From: Rahnella bonaserana | GTDB taxonomy: Bacteria; Pseudomonadota; Gammaproteobacteria; Enterobacterales; Enterobacteriaceae | Length of the DNA stretch: 64,000 bases | Direction of reading: 5' to 3' | Assembly (NCBI RefSeq): GCF_019049675.1 | Contig: NZ_JAFMOW010000064.1 | Location: forward strand, 186,001-250,000 | Shown: positions 8,652-17,308 of the stretch, in pieces | Position numbering within the stretch: position 1 is the stretch's first letter | How the letters are laid out: every line of letters begins with the position of its first letter | Notes under the pieces: generated by a model | Databases searched by the model: none | What the model was told of the DNA's origin: nothing | Seen by the model: the letters and a program-made list of their open reading frames with translations, nothing else | Position numbers and translations under genes: made by a program

Positions 8652-9449
8652 ATGCGCAACGTTCATATAAAAGATTATGAAGATCTCGACCGGGAAGTCG
8701 TGGCGGTGGGGAACGATTATCCGGGAGGATTTGTGCTGCCTGAGCATCGTCACCGTCGCGCCCAGTTACTGTACGGCACCACCGGGCTGATGCACGTCAC
8801 GACCCGTTCGGGAAACTGGATAGTACCGCCACAGCACGCGGTGTGGATCCCCGCCCTGGAGCCGCACAGTGTGAAATTTATCGGCGTTTCGACGCGCAGT
8901 TTGTATATCGAACCGGAAAGCGTGCAGCAGTGGCCCGCCCGTGACCGCTGTAAAATCCTTACCGTTTCTCCCCTGCTGAGACAACTGCTGATCGGGGCCG
9001 TTGAGCTAGAACCTTTGTACGAGTCAGCACGGGATCGTCTGCTGGTGGCGCTGCTTTTGCAGGAAATTGCCGCGATGCAGACGCGGGAATTTGAAATTCC
9101 GCTGCCACAAAATCCGCCGCTGCTGGCGTTATGTCAGGCGTTTTTAGCCGCACCATCGATCCATGATCCTGCTGACCGCTGGGCGAACGCGTTGTTTATG
9201 AGCGCCAGCACCTTCCGCCGTCATTTTCTTCAACAAACGGGGATGTCATTTTCTGTCTGGCGGCAGCGCGCCTGTGTACTGGTGGCATTGTCGGGATTAG
9301 TGGCCGGAAGGCCGGTCAGTGACATCGCGCTGTCGATGGGATACGACAACGGCTCGTCTTTTTCCACCATGTTCCGGCGCGTGACCGGGCAGCCGCCCTC
9401 TTCATATCATCCGGCGGCGACCACACAGGCAGCGCCAGGCTCAGAGTGA
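8652..9449 (+). CDS. AraC family transcriptional regulator
   Basis: A 265-aa regulator with an N-terminal cupin domain (HRHRRAQLLYGTTGLMHV near residue 33, then a PPQHAVWIPA loop) and a C-terminal AraC-type double helix-turn-helix (RRHFLQQTGMSFSVWRQR near residue 195; VSDIALSMGYDNGSSFSTMFRRVTG near residue 225). The layout resembles the NimR (YeaM) subgroup that usually represses or activates a neighbouring exporter. It is divergent from the TauE/SafE gene with 114 bases between, the usual place for a shared operator. Its last 9 bases overlap the end of the convergent lysR-type gene. Confidence 0.85.
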   Translation: MRNVHIKDYEDLDREVVAVGNDYPGGFVLPEHRHRRAQLLYGTTGLMHVTTRSGNWIVPPQHAVWIPALEPHSVKFIGVSTRSLYIEPESVQQWPARDRCKILTVSPLLRQLLIGAVELEPLYESARDRLLVALLLQEIAAMQTREFEIPLPQNPPLLALCQAFLAAPSIHDPADRWANALFMSASTFRRHFLQQTGMSFSVWRQRACVLVALSGLVAGRPVSDIALSMGYDNGSSFSTMFRRVTGQPPSSYHPAATTQAAPGSE

Positions 9450-10361
9450 GTTTTCCCGGCGCAAATTGTCTTCGCGCACAAAATCGATGAAGGCCTGCAA
9501 AGGCGCGGGGATCAGGCGGCGGTCGTTGTAATAAAGCCACGGACCGGAAAAAGACAGCCACCACGGCTGCAATATAGGCTCGAGTTTTCCGCTGTTGATG
9601 ACGGGCCGTAACCATTCTTCAAACAGATAAATGATCCCCGTCCCGGCTATCGCTGCTTCCACCGCCAGATCGACCGCGCCTCCGACGCTGACAACCAGCG
9701 GACCGCTCACCTGCACGCTGAAGGTTTCGCCTTCACGCTCGAATTCCCAGTCGGGCATGATGCCGCTGGCATAGCGTCCGCGCAGACAACGGTGCGGGAT
9801 CAGATCCCGCGGGTGCGACGGCCTGCCATGGGTATCAAGATAAGCCTGTGACGCCGCCGCCGCATAGCGCTGGATGCGCGGGCCGATAGGGATCGCCACC
9901 ATGTCCTGCTCCAGACGTTCGTCATAACGGATACCGGCATCGCAGCCATCCCGAAACACATCCTGCACATTACTTTCGGCGATGATTTCCAGCTGGATAT
10001 CGGGATAACGCCGCAAAAATTCTGGCACTAAGGCGGGCAAAACCAGCCGCGTGGCGCTGACCGGGACATTCAGGCGCAGTACACCGCCCGGCGTGTGACG
10101 ATAACGGTTGAGCGCGTCCAGCGCGGCATTGACCTCATTCATGGCGGGCAGCAATCGCTCAATCAGCGCCCTTCCGGCTTCGGTCAGAACTACCGTGCGC
10201 GTGGTGCGGTGAAATAAGCGGATGCCCAACTGCTGTTCGGCACGGCGTACCGCATCACTCAGCCGGGATGCATTACTGCCGGTGACCCGCGCCGCTTCGC
10301 GAAAACCCCCGGCTTTTGCCACCTCAACCACTGCGTGCAACAGAGCGATATCCATCGGCAT
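9441..10361 (-). CDS. LysR family transcriptional regulator
   Basis: A 306-aa LysR-type regulator. The N-terminal winged helix (residues 1-60) contains GGFREAARVTGSNASRLSDAVRRAEQQLG and the RLFHRTTRTVVLTEAG segment of the CrgA-like subgroup; the rest is a periplasmic-binding-protein-like effector domain. The open frame extends to 10604, but the ATG at 10361 gives the canonical start (an alternative is 10355). It is divergent from the pdxI gene with 95 bases between, so it is the likely regulator of that reductase. Convergent with, and overlapping by 9 bases, the araC-type gene. Confidence 0.87.
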   Translation of the reverse strand: MPMDIALLHAVVEVAKAGGFREAARVTGSNASRLSDAVRRAEQQLGIRLFHRTTRTVVLTEAGRALIERLLPAMNEVNAALDALNRYRHTPGGVLRLNVPVSATRLVLPALVPEFLRRYPDIQLEIIAESNVQDVFRDGCDAGIRYDERLEQDMVAIPIGPRIQRYAAAASQAYLDTHGRPSHPRDLIPHRCLRGRYASGIMPDWEFEREGETFSVQVSGPLVVSVGGAVDLAVEAAIAGTGIIYLFEEWLRPVINSGKLEPILQPWWLSFSGPWLYYNDRRLIPAPLQAFIDFVREDNLRRENSL

Positions 10362-10456
10362 TGTGCGTAACCTCGTACAGTTTGTCCTGATTTCACCGGA
10401 TAGTTGCACAGCCAGCGCAGCGCTACAATCAGTGAACACATATAAAGGAGAGTCCC

Positions 10457-11314
10457 ATGTCACAACCCTCAATGACTTATCGTCTCGGCGACCGCGAAGT
10501 ATCACGTTTAGGTTACGGTGCCATGCAGCTGGCGGGGCCGGGTGTTTTTGGCCCGGTAAAAAATGAAGCCCGTGCCATTCAGGTATTGCGCGATGCCGTG
10601 GCAAGCGGCGTTAATCATATTGATACCAGTGATTTTTATGGCCCGCATGAAACCAACAGACTGATCAAGAAAGCCCTGCATCCTTACGCGGACAATCTGT
10701 GTATCGTCACCAAAGTCGGTGCGCGCCGGGATGAAAAAGGAGGCTGGTTAACGGCATTCACGCCACAGGAACTGGTCAGTGCGGTGGAAGATAACCTGCG
10801 CAATCTTGGGCTTGAGGCGATGGAAGTGGTGAATCTGCGCAGTATGCTGGATACCCATCAGCCGAAAGAAGGATCACTGGAACCGCAGCTGGAGGCGATG
10901 ATTAAGCTGAAAGAACGTGGGCTGATTCGCCATATAGGCCTGAGCAATGTCACGGCAAAACAGGTCGAAGACGCGCAGAAACTGACGCCGGTAGCCTGCG
11001 TGCAGAATATGTATAACCTGGCCAACCGCCACGACGATGCGCTGGTGGATAAACTGGCGGAACAAGGCATCCCGTACGTGCCTTTCTTCCCTTTGGGCGG
11101 ATTTTCCCCGTTGCAGTCATCGCAGCTTGATGAAGTCGCCGCTGACTTACAGGCCACGCCGATGCAGGTCGCGCTGGCCTGGCTGCTCAGACGTTCACCG
11201 AATATTTTGCTGATCCCCGGCACGTCATCGCCGGAGCATTTACAGGAAAATCTGGCCAGCTCACGGCTGAATTTATCTGATGAGGTGATGAAAAAGCTGA
11301 ACGGAATGAACTGA
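10457..11314 (+). CDS. pdxI: Aldo/keto reductase, pyridoxal reductase PdxI (YdbC)
   Basis: A 285-aa NADPH-dependent aldo/keto reductase. It matches E. coli YdbC (PdxI, pyridoxal to pyridoxine) over the full length as I remember it, including RLGYGAMQLAGPGVFGP at the N-terminus, GVNHIDTSDFYGP, the IGLSNVT strand and the PNILLIPGTSS cofactor motif. Catalytic residues are Asp and Tyr in DTSDFYG (about residues 52-58) and a Lys in the IVTKVGARR segment. A GGAG ribosome-binding site stands eight bases before the ATG. Role: vitamin B6 salvage. It is divergent from a lysR-type gene and followed by a strong terminator, so it is monocistronic. Confidence 0.85.
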   Translation: MSQPSMTYRLGDREVSRLGYGAMQLAGPGVFGPVKNEARAIQVLRDAVASGVNHIDTSDFYGPHETNRLIKKALHPYADNLCIVTKVGARRDEKGGWLTAFTPQELVSAVEDNLRNLGLEAMEVVNLRSMLDTHQPKEGSLEPQLEAMIKLKERGLIRHIGLSNVTAKQVEDAQKLTPVACVQNMYNLANRHDDALVDKLAEQGIPYVPFFPLGGFSPLQSSQLDEVAADLQATPMQVALAWLLRRSPNILLIPGTSSPEHLQENLASSRLNLSDEVMKKLNGMN

Positions 11315-11325
11315 AGCACGAATGA

Positions 11326-11358
11326 ACTGAGTCCTCGGGAATGAGGACTCAGTGTTTT
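11326..11358 (+). terminator. Rho-independent terminator after pdxI
   Basis: Perfect 11-bp stem ACTGAGTCCTC/GAGGACTCAGT with a 6-base loop, followed by GTTTT, 11 bases after the pdxI stop. It can also serve the convergent gene at 11376. Confidence 0.88.
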
Positions 11359-11375
11359 AAATAGTCACGGTGCGG

Positions 11376-11579
11376 TTATTGCCTGCGCTTCCACTCATCG
11401 GCCACATCGCCCAACGTTTTAGGGATCTCATTGCGGATCCAGGCCATAAAATCACGATCGAACCGGAAATCTTCCCCGCACTGCTCGGTCATGAAACGCC
11501 GGACATTTTGCGTGTTCCTGTAATCTTTATCCACGCGCGTAGTACGTGTCAGTGGTGCGCTGTGCCAGTCGATTTTCAT
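11376..11579 (-). CDS. Small DUF6434-like protein
   Basis: A 67-aa protein beginning MKIDWHSAPLTRTT and containing RNTQNVRRFM and FDRDFMAWIRNE. This pattern resembles the small DUF6434 domain, sometimes found attached to SAP domains; its function is unknown. The open frame reaches 11618, but the ATG at 11579 has a good AGGAA/GGAG ribosome-binding site just upstream and starts exactly where the conserved domain begins. No signal or membrane segment. The pdxI terminator lies just beyond its stop. Confidence 0.65.
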   Translation of the reverse strand: MKIDWHSAPLTRTTRVDKDYRNTQNVRRFMTEQCGEDFRFDRDFMAWIRNEIPKTLGDVADEWKRRQ

Positions 11580-11678
11580 CTTTCCTGCTCCGGTAAATAC
11601 CCATGCGGATAACGTCATAAAGCTTAAATGAGCCGTCCGCCCTTTTCTGTAAAGTCACAATATAACGAATTAAATGAT

Positions 11679-11942
11679 TCAGTGACCGTGAACCGTCCAC
11701 GCCACCAGCCGGATAACCAACGGGCGCACCACAAGTATACAAACAAAGGCCGCAGGCATCGCCACCTGATAAGCATTCATCACATTTTCCATGTAATGCG
11801 CTCCCATGCCAAATTCTGCCAGTGTGATCACCAGACTCATCAGAAACGCCATAATGGTCGCCATATACAGCGCAAAAATGTAGGGGGAAGTACGTTTAGG
11901 GAAGCGAATACGTGGGATATTTTTAGTCACTGCGTCAGTCAT
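11679..11942 (-). CDS. DUF2798 family small membrane protein
   Basis: An 87-aa protein with two hydrophobic helices: residues about 20-43 (PYIFALYMATIMAFLMSLVIT) and about 58-80 (VAMPAAFVCILVVRPLVIRL). The spacing, the short loop and the terminal VRPLVIRLV pattern resemble DUF2798, a family of small inner-membrane proteins of unknown function. The N-terminus is basic, so an N-in topology is likely. It is divergent from the lysR-type gene at 12071 (128 bases apart), which may regulate it. Confidence 0.7.
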   Translation of the reverse strand: MTDAVTKNIPRIRFPKRTSPYIFALYMATIMAFLMSLVITLAEFGMGAHYMENVMNAYQVAMPAAFVCILVVRPLVIRLVAWTVHGH

Positions 11943-12070
11943 CGGGTTATCCTGTTTAACGGAGGTTTGCGAAACAGCGGATAAACTAACAAGCTAACCA
12001 TGACGGTAGTAGAGCGATTATGCTTTAATCATTATTAATAAAAAGTGACGAATCAGGCATCGGGGATTCT

Positions 12071-12958
12071 ATGGATGTATTAGGGCTGATCAGCAATTTT
12101 ATCCGCGTGGTGGAGAACGGCAGCATCGCCGCGGCGGCACGCGTTAAAGGGATGAGTCCGGCGGCGGTTAGCCAGAGCCTTTCGCGGCTTGAGACACATC
12201 TGGGCGTGCGCCTGATATCGCGTACTACACGAAGCATGACATTAACCGAAAGTGGTAAACGGTATTTCGAGAAAGTCCGTCATATTCCACATGATATCGA
12301 TCTCGCTTCGCAGGCTGCGGCGATTGAAACCAAACCGCAAGGTCCGCTGTGCATCGCTACTACGGCCGCCTTTGGCCGGTACATCATCGCACCCCTGATG
12401 CCGGCATTCAAAGCGTCATTTCCGGATATTGATATCGAACTGATCAGTACCGATCGCAATGTAGACCACAGGCAGGAAGGCGTCGACGTCAGTATCCGCA
12501 TCGAGGCACAACTAAACGATCAACTGATTGCCAGAAAAATCGCCTCTTTGCCGTTTATATTCTGCGCCGCCCCCGCTTATCTGGCGCGCGCAGGCATCCC
12601 GCAGACTCCTGAAGAACTGAGCCAGCATGCCTGCCTGGTTTTCCGCTATCCCACCGACGGGCGTTTTCTGCCCTGGACATTTAAAATTAACGGGCAACCT
12701 GTTAACGCGAAACTCAATCCACAATTCATCAGCGATGATATTGATATTATTGCTAAAATAGCAGAAAACGGCGGTGGCATTGCGCGTCTTGCAAGCTTTA
12801 TCGCTCAACCCTTGATTGAGAGCGGACGGCTCACACCTTTGTTCTGCGACAGCGACGCAGAGTCCCTGCCGATGAATATCTATGCCTGCGTCAACGAACG
12901 TTCGGCTCTGAATTCAAAGGTCAGAGCCTTTATCGGGTTTTTAGAGTCTGCGGTTTAA
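12071..12958 (+). CDS. LysR family transcriptional regulator
   Basis: A 295-aa LysR-type regulator with the N-terminal winged helix (GSIAAAARVKGMSPAAVSQSLSRLE near residues 18-42, then RLISRTTRSMTLTESG) and a CrgA-like effector domain. Divergent from the DUF2798 gene, the probable target. Its stop codon overlaps by 4 bases with that of the convergent GT20-like gene. Confidence 0.85.
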   Translation: MDVLGLISNFIRVVENGSIAAAARVKGMSPAAVSQSLSRLETHLGVRLISRTTRSMTLTESGKRYFEKVRHIPHDIDLASQAAAIETKPQGPLCIATTAAFGRYIIAPLMPAFKASFPDIDIELISTDRNVDHRQEGVDVSIRIEAQLNDQLIARKIASLPFIFCAAPAYLARAGIPQTPEELSQHACLVFRYPTDGRFLPWTFKINGQPVNAKLNPQFISDDIDIIAKIAENGGGIARLASFIAQPLIESGRLTPLFCDSDAESLPMNIYACVNERSALNSKVRAFIGFLESAV

Positions 12959-14373
12959 GAGAAAGATCGTCGTTGGAAATTCGGGCCCGGTTGAGGCTTT
13001 CTTAACACCGTGCGGTGTGAGTTTTCAGCATCGCCGCATAATGCCGCCAAAAACTCAGTCGCCCACCAATGACAGTCATACCGTTTTACCTTGTTAAGCA
13101 ACTGGCTATGCCTGCGTTTTCTCTCGTGTAACGGCATCATCAGCGCGGAGTGCAGCGCTTCGCTGGTGTCACACACATCGTAGGGATTGACGATCACGGC
13201 CTCCGTGAGTATTTCCGCCGTACCTGTCAGCGCTGAAAGAAGTAAAACGCCCGGATCATCACCGTCTTGCGCGAGAATGAACTCTTTTGCACCGAGACTC
13301 ATTCCCTCAGAAAGAGGGGTAAACATCGCTACGCGGGCTTTATTATAAAGCGCAAAGATCATGGCCTTAGTGCACTGATGATTATGAATATAATTAATGG
13401 GATACCATGATAAATCGCCATACTGACCGTTGATTTCCCCGCACAAACGCTCTAATCGTGAACTCATATCAGTCGTCGATGCAGGATATTCTCCGGAGGG
13501 ATCGGATATCTGCAGCAAACTGACATCCCGGAGATATTGCGGGTACAACTCCAGAAACTTTTTCATGGCCTGCAAACGATAGTCTACCCCGCTGATTTCA
13601 TTAACAATATCGTTACTAATGATGATCTGACGGTGATAATGACGGACATTGTTTAATTCCTGCTGATTATGAAATTCAGTATTCTTATCGATACCACAAG
13701 GCAAAACACACACCTTAATAATATGGTTATTCACTTTAATGGCGTCCTTAGAAATTCGCCAGGCGCGATAATAGCGAAAAACATAAGATATAAAGTTATT
13801 AATATCTCCTGATGACTGGAATCCGATGCAATCGTAGTGCAGTAATGACTGGATTAACCAGTCATGTTCAGGCACCGAGCGCAAAACATCACCGGGTGGA
13901 AAAGGCTGGTGCAAAAAAAATCCGATCTTATTTTCAACATGTTCTTCACGGATAATCCTGGCCACGGGAAGCAGATGATAATCATGCACCCAGATAACGT
14001 CATTGTTTTTTAGAAAGGGAATAACTTTATTCCCGACATCTCTGCTATAACTTTTCCAGGAAATAAAATACTCTCTTTTATATTCCGCCAGATCAGGCCT
14101 GTTATGAAACACAGGCCATAACACTTTATGGATATAACCCTGATAAAAGTTATCATACTCTCCGGGCGATAAATCCCATGAGACTTTTTCCCCTCCTTCG
14201 CTTTTCACCTGACGATAGGGTTGCTTTCTTTTACTCACTGAAATATTGCCATTCCATCCAAACCAAAGTGCATTGTATTTTCTGGATATTTCAGACAGCG
14301 TATGAAATAGCATATCATCCGAACTGTTCGCATAGGGTTCGCATCGGTTAGACAGAATAATCAGCCGGGACAT
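12955..14373 (-). CDS. GT20 (OtsA-like) glycosyltransferase homologue lacking catalytic residues
   Basis: A 472-aa homologue of trehalose-6-phosphate synthase (OtsA, GT20) over its full length: MSRLIILSNR, NALWFGWNG (about 34-42), VIWVHDYHLLP (126-136), IGFFLHQPFPP (150-160), CIGFQ (182-186), INGQYGDLSWYPINY (314-328), TPLSEGMSLGAKEF (352-365) and NPYD (396-399). It departs from active enzymes at key places. The Gly-Gly donor loop after SNR is SSDD. The segment equivalent to E. coli VERLDYSKG is replaced, so Arg262 and Lys267, which bind the donor phosphates, align with Ile256 and Ser261. The Asp of RDGMN is Glu356. It is therefore either inactive, regulatory, or uses another donor. It lies 63 bases downstream of the glutamine-synthetase-like gene on the same strand. 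No otsB is present. Confidence 0.7.
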   Translation of the reverse strand: MSRLIILSNRCEPYANSSDDMLFHTLSEISRKYNALWFGWNGNISVSKRKQPYRQVKSEGGEKVSWDLSPGEYDNFYQGYIHKVLWPVFHNRPDLAEYKREYFISWKSYSRDVGNKVIPFLKNNDVIWVHDYHLLPVARIIREEHVENKIGFFLHQPFPPGDVLRSVPEHDWLIQSLLHYDCIGFQSSGDINNFISYVFRYYRAWRISKDAIKVNNHIIKVCVLPCGIDKNTEFHNQQELNNVRHYHRQIIISNDIVNEISGVDYRLQAMKKFLELYPQYLRDVSLLQISDPSGEYPASTTDMSSRLERLCGEINGQYGDLSWYPINYIHNHQCTKAMIFALYNKARVAMFTPLSEGMSLGAKEFILAQDGDDPGVLLLSALTGTAEILTEAVIVNPYDVCDTSEALHSALMMPLHERKRRHSQLLNKVKRYDCHWWATEFLAALCGDAENSHRTVLRKPQPGPNFQRRSFS

Positions 14374-14436
14374 ATAAACCTCATTTTAAAATATTAAAAG
14401 TGGCGCACTTTTTTACAGTTAATAAAAAACCAACAT

Positions 14437-15855
14437 TCAATAAGAAACAATGTGTTCTCCGGGCGTGACGATGCTTTCAAAGAGTGCCAGTTCAGCAAGT
14501 CTGGTTTGGATCCACTGTTTAGAAAATGCCTCTCCCAGAGCAGCCGTTAAATACGGGCTTTGCCGAAACTCATCGAGAGCATGCTGCTGGAATAAAGGCA
14601 AAACAGGCGAGCAGGCAGTGAAATCCGTAAGGGGCTCGTCTTCAATTTTTTCAAGACCATAAAGCATCCCGGTTAATATAGTGGCTACCGCCAGATAAGG
14701 ATTGGCATCAGAACCTGCCAGCCGGTACTCAATACGACGATGCCTCTCCTCTGAACACGGAATGCGTAAGGCGGCAGAACGCTGGTTAACGCCCCAGGAA
14801 CTGAAGAGAGGTTCATTCAAATTCTTGCGCAACCGTCTGAAAGAATTGACATTGGGTGCCATTATTGCGATGGATGCAGGCATAAGATGAAGCATACCTG
14901 CAAGGCTAAGGCGCATCATTTCATTTAAATTTTCATCGGGGGACGCGAAAATATTATTCCCCTGCACGTCATGCAGGCTGATATGAAAATGTAAACCACT
15001 TCCTGACATGCCGGAATAAGGTTTAGCCATGAAATTGGCATTAAAACCAAACTTATGCGCAACGGTACTGGTTAAACGGCGAAGCGCCAGAATATTTTCA
15101 CAGATATCCACCACGTTTTGTGAGTGTTGTAAATTTAATTCGAACTGCCCCGCTTCTGCCTCACAAACAATGCCGGACAACGGCAAATTCTGCATTGTCG
15201 CCATGTTTTCAAGCTCTTCAATAAATGCAGTATGCTCCGACGGTACTGCCAGATGAAAACATCCGGAACTCTGAATATTTCGATTCTGAGAATCTTCGAG
15301 ATAGAATTCAATTTCCGGGGCAATGACTGGGTACAATCCGTGTGCATGGAATTTGCTCAATACCTGAGTCAGTATAACCCGGGGTTCCAGTTCATAGGGT
15401 TCACCCTGTTCATCTTGCATCGTAAGAAGTATTTGCGCATTTTCAGCCGGATTATGACCGCATGGTCGTAATGTGCCAGAAACAGGAATGCACATCCTGT
15501 CAGGTTCATTTTCTGCCAGGTTATTATCTGCAGCACTCATGACTTTACCCTCTTTATCCATCGAGTAAACCGACTGAGGAAAGTACACCCCTTTTTCAAG
15601 AGACTTAAGCGAGGCAACGGTCACTCTTTTTCCTCTGAAAGCTCCGCTGATATCATTAATATAAATATCAACATGCTTAGTGCCCGGGTATTTAAATAAA
15701 TAGTTTTCCACCTCTTGCAAGAATGGAATGCCATTTCCGGCCACCGGTTCGGCTGAAACGATCTGACTTGCCTGTGTTATTGACGCCAGAGTCAGAGAGG
15801 AACTGAGAGGAGCAGGTGATTTTATTAATGAAGAAGACTGAATTTTGAGATTCAT
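14437..15855 (-). CDS. Glutamine synthetase family ligase (PuuA-like)
   Basis: A 472-aa ATP-dependent ligase of the glutamine synthetase fold, closest in appearance to gamma-glutamylpolyamine/gamma-glutamylputrescine synthetases. The metal and substrate motifs are kept: EIEFYLED (near 181), EAEAGQFELNL (near 232), GSGLHFHISLHD (near 286), PNVNSFRRL (near 334) and RIEYRLAGSDANPYLA (near 373). The N-terminal 40 residues are a low-complexity extension rich in Ser and Ala. The adenylylation-type regulatory region of housekeeping GlnA is absent. The amine substrate cannot be read from sequence. The leader contains a long inverted repeat. Same-strand neighbours are the degenerate GT20 protein (downstream) and a kinase-like protein (upstream, 159 bases). 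Confidence 0.75.
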   Translation of the reverse strand: MNLKIQSSSLIKSPAPLSSSLTLASITQASQIVSAEPVAGNGIPFLQEVENYLFKYPGTKHVDIYINDISGAFRGKRVTVASLKSLEKGVYFPQSVYSMDKEGKVMSAADNNLAENEPDRMCIPVSGTLRPCGHNPAENAQILLTMQDEQGEPYELEPRVILTQVLSKFHAHGLYPVIAPEIEFYLEDSQNRNIQSSGCFHLAVPSEHTAFIEELENMATMQNLPLSGIVCEAEAGQFELNLQHSQNVVDICENILALRRLTSTVAHKFGFNANFMAKPYSGMSGSGLHFHISLHDVQGNNIFASPDENLNEMMRLSLAGMLHLMPASIAIMAPNVNSFRRLRKNLNEPLFSSWGVNQRSAALRIPCSEERHRRIEYRLAGSDANPYLAVATILTGMLYGLEKIEDEPLTDFTACSPVLPLFQQHALDEFRQSPYLTAALGEAFSKQWIQTRLAELALFESIVTPGEHIVSY

Positions 15856-15861
15856 ATTTTC

Positions 15862-15916
15862 ATTTCATTCATACCTTTCGGCGATGAAATGAGATTAATT
15901 TAGGTATGAATAAAAT
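15862..15916. repeat. Inverted repeat in the leader of the glutamine-synthetase-like gene
   Basis: ATTTCATTCATACCT (15862-15876) and its inverted partner AGGTATGAATAAAAT (15902-15916) match at 14 of 15 positions, with a 25-base loop. The repeat ends seven bases before the start codon of the minus-strand gene. In the mRNA it could form a hairpin just ahead of the start, and the AAAGG that could serve as ribosome-binding site lies at its edge; alternatively the two arms are binding sites for a regulator. Confidence 0.6.
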
Positions 15917-16014
15917 GATATAGAGACAACATAAAGATTAAAGTCACGAATGTAAAAATAGTATAAAGGAATTTTTCAGTACAGATTCACAGCGCGCAGC
16001 GGCAAAACCTCTGC

Positions 16015-16632
16015 TTAAGGGCATCCGGGCACTCTGTAAATCTCAGAAATTATCTGCATCGTTGCGTCTTCAATTGTTCCTTCATTGCGGCATAAAACCC
16101 AGCCATGATTTGCAATTTCCCGCTCGAACGCCTCAGTACAAGCGACATGCTCTTCCAGCTTAGAAATCACCGTACTTCCCAGCCCGCGCGACCGGGACGC
16201 GGCCCTCGCCCATGAAATTTCAGCCGCAGTCACCACCCCGACATGCAGGTCTGGCGTTCGTACATTACGTTCAAAGTTAAGCTGTAAAATCTCTGCAAAT
16301 GGCACCATCCGGCGAAACGCGGCATCCGACGGATACCAGCGATCCATTAAAATAATGCAGTCCGCTGGCTGTTTCGTCAGCACATGCCGGGAAATCCAGG
16401 CACGGCTATCAGCAAGGCGCTGACAAACCTCCCGTTCCAAATCCAGCGTGGGATTTCTGGCGAACTTGTTAACGAGTGCCATAGTCTCGCCTCTGTAAGG
16501 ATCGCTTTTTTTCTCGCAAAGCCGGATCACCTTCTTATTGTCAGCCCTTAGTACTTTCGTAATGGCCTCCAGCAATGTGGTTTTACCGGCCCCTTTGGGC
16601 CCATCCAGAGAAACAAACAATTGACGACTCAT
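16015..16632 (-). CDS. dTMP kinase-like P-loop protein
   Basis: A 205-aa P-loop NTPase resembling thymidylate kinases. The Walker A motif is GPKGAGKTT at residues 11-19; DRWYPSDAAFR (about 96-106) occupies the place of the DR(Y/H) base-binding motif, and an arginine-rich lid (RAASRSRGLGS) is near 144. The real tmk of enterobacteria begins MRSKFIVIEGLEGAGKTT and is linked to holB; this protein differs and has no such neighbours, so it is probably a paralogue acting on another nucleotide or sugar phosphate. The start at 16632 gives a typical N-terminus. It may be the first gene of a loose minus-strand group with the ligase and GT20-like genes, but a 159-base gap argues for a separate promoter for those. 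Confidence 0.6.
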   Translation of the reverse strand: MSRQLFVSLDGPKGAGKTTLLEAITKVLRADNKKVIRLCEKKSDPYRGETMALVNKFARNPTLDLEREVCQRLADSRAWISRHVLTKQPADCIILMDRWYPSDAAFRRMVPFAEILQLNFERNVRTPDLHVGVVTAAEISWARAASRSRGLGSTVISKLEEHVACTEAFEREIANHGWVLCRNEGTIEDATMQIISEIYRVPGCP

Positions 16633-17038
16633 TCTTCAAATGACGATTGATAAACGGTTTTTATAAGGCCTGAATCCGGCAAAAGCATCTTACTTTCCCT
16701 CTGTTACGATCTATGCGGTGCAGTTTAAGTGATCCACCAGAAAAACGGAAAACATCACGGGCTGAGCATGTTCTATAAGCAGACGGGAGTTGAGGGCTGC
16801 TTTAAGCGTGAAGCGGAAGTTCGGAATGTATACTGACATCAAGGTATCCTGAGTTATGGGTAACAGGTCAAATCACTATGCAGTGGTGTTTGTCTTTAAA
16901 TTTGCCACCGACACTCTCTGACTATCGACGGCGATTTTCGTGCTTAAATTAAACATACCTGCTACTTCTTCACCTACTATACTCATGGTGTTGCTTTACT
17001 TGATTGGCAACACACCCTCATCCACCCGGAGATATTAA
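16633..17038. other. Intergenic region without a recognisable gene
   Basis: About 400 bases between the kinase-like gene and the DUF1471 gene. I see only short frames, for example a 21-codon frame from the ATG at 16856, with no recognisable product. The last 60 bases hold the promoter region and a GGAG ribosome-binding site of the gene at 17039. The rest may be a decayed gene but nothing can be named. Confidence 0.4.
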
Positions 17039-17308
17039 ATGAAGAAACTTGTGCTTGGCCTTATTTCAATAACCCTATCATTCAGCGTATTCTCAGCAGA
17101 ACTGATGTCAAAAGCAGAGTTTGAAAAGGTGAAACAAAACTATGTCAAAGTCGGTGACATATCTGTTTCTGGTGAAGTAGCACAGTCTGACGCAAAGGAA
17201 GAGCTTTCGAAAAAAGCGGATGATAAAGGAGGGGATATTTACGTTTTAACTTCAGCAAATACCTCGAATAAAGTTTCCGGCACCGCAATCGTTTATAAGA
17301 AAAAATAG
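17039..17308 (+). CDS. YdgH/BhsA/McbA-like (DUF1471) periplasmic protein
   Basis: An 89-aa secreted protein: residues 1-19 are a signal peptide (MKKLVLGLISITLSFSVFSA), followed by one DUF1471 domain with the usual KVGDISVSGE strand, an AKEELSKKADDKGGDIYVLTS helix-strand pair and a terminal VSGTAIVYKK. Such small periplasmic proteins (BhsA, McbA, YhcN, YahO) respond to envelope stress, acid or peroxide and affect biofilm or membrane permeability. A GGAG ribosome-binding site precedes the ATG by seven bases. No operon partners. Which paralogue it corresponds to cannot be decided. Confidence 0.85.
   Translation: MKKLVLGLISITLSFSVFSAELMSKAEFEKVKQNYVKVGDISVSGEVAQSDAKEELSKKADDKGGDIYVLTSANTSNKVSGTAIVYKKK

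Noticed and set aside
8538-8753. N-terminal extension of the TauE/SafE gene
   Set aside because: It would overlap the divergent araC-type gene; the GTG at 8537 has a good RBS and fits the family length.
10362-10604. N-terminal extension of the lysR-type gene
   Set aside because: It runs through the promoter and into the start of divergent pdxI, and LysR proteins begin at the winged helix.
11527-11742. 71-codon minus-strand frame overlapping the DUF6434-like gene
   Set aside because: It shares DNA with the better supported gene in another frame and has no RBS or family features.
16015-16632. Housekeeping thymidylate kinase tmk
   Set aside because: The N-terminus and genomic neighbours differ from tmk (usually beside holB); it is annotated only as tmk-like.
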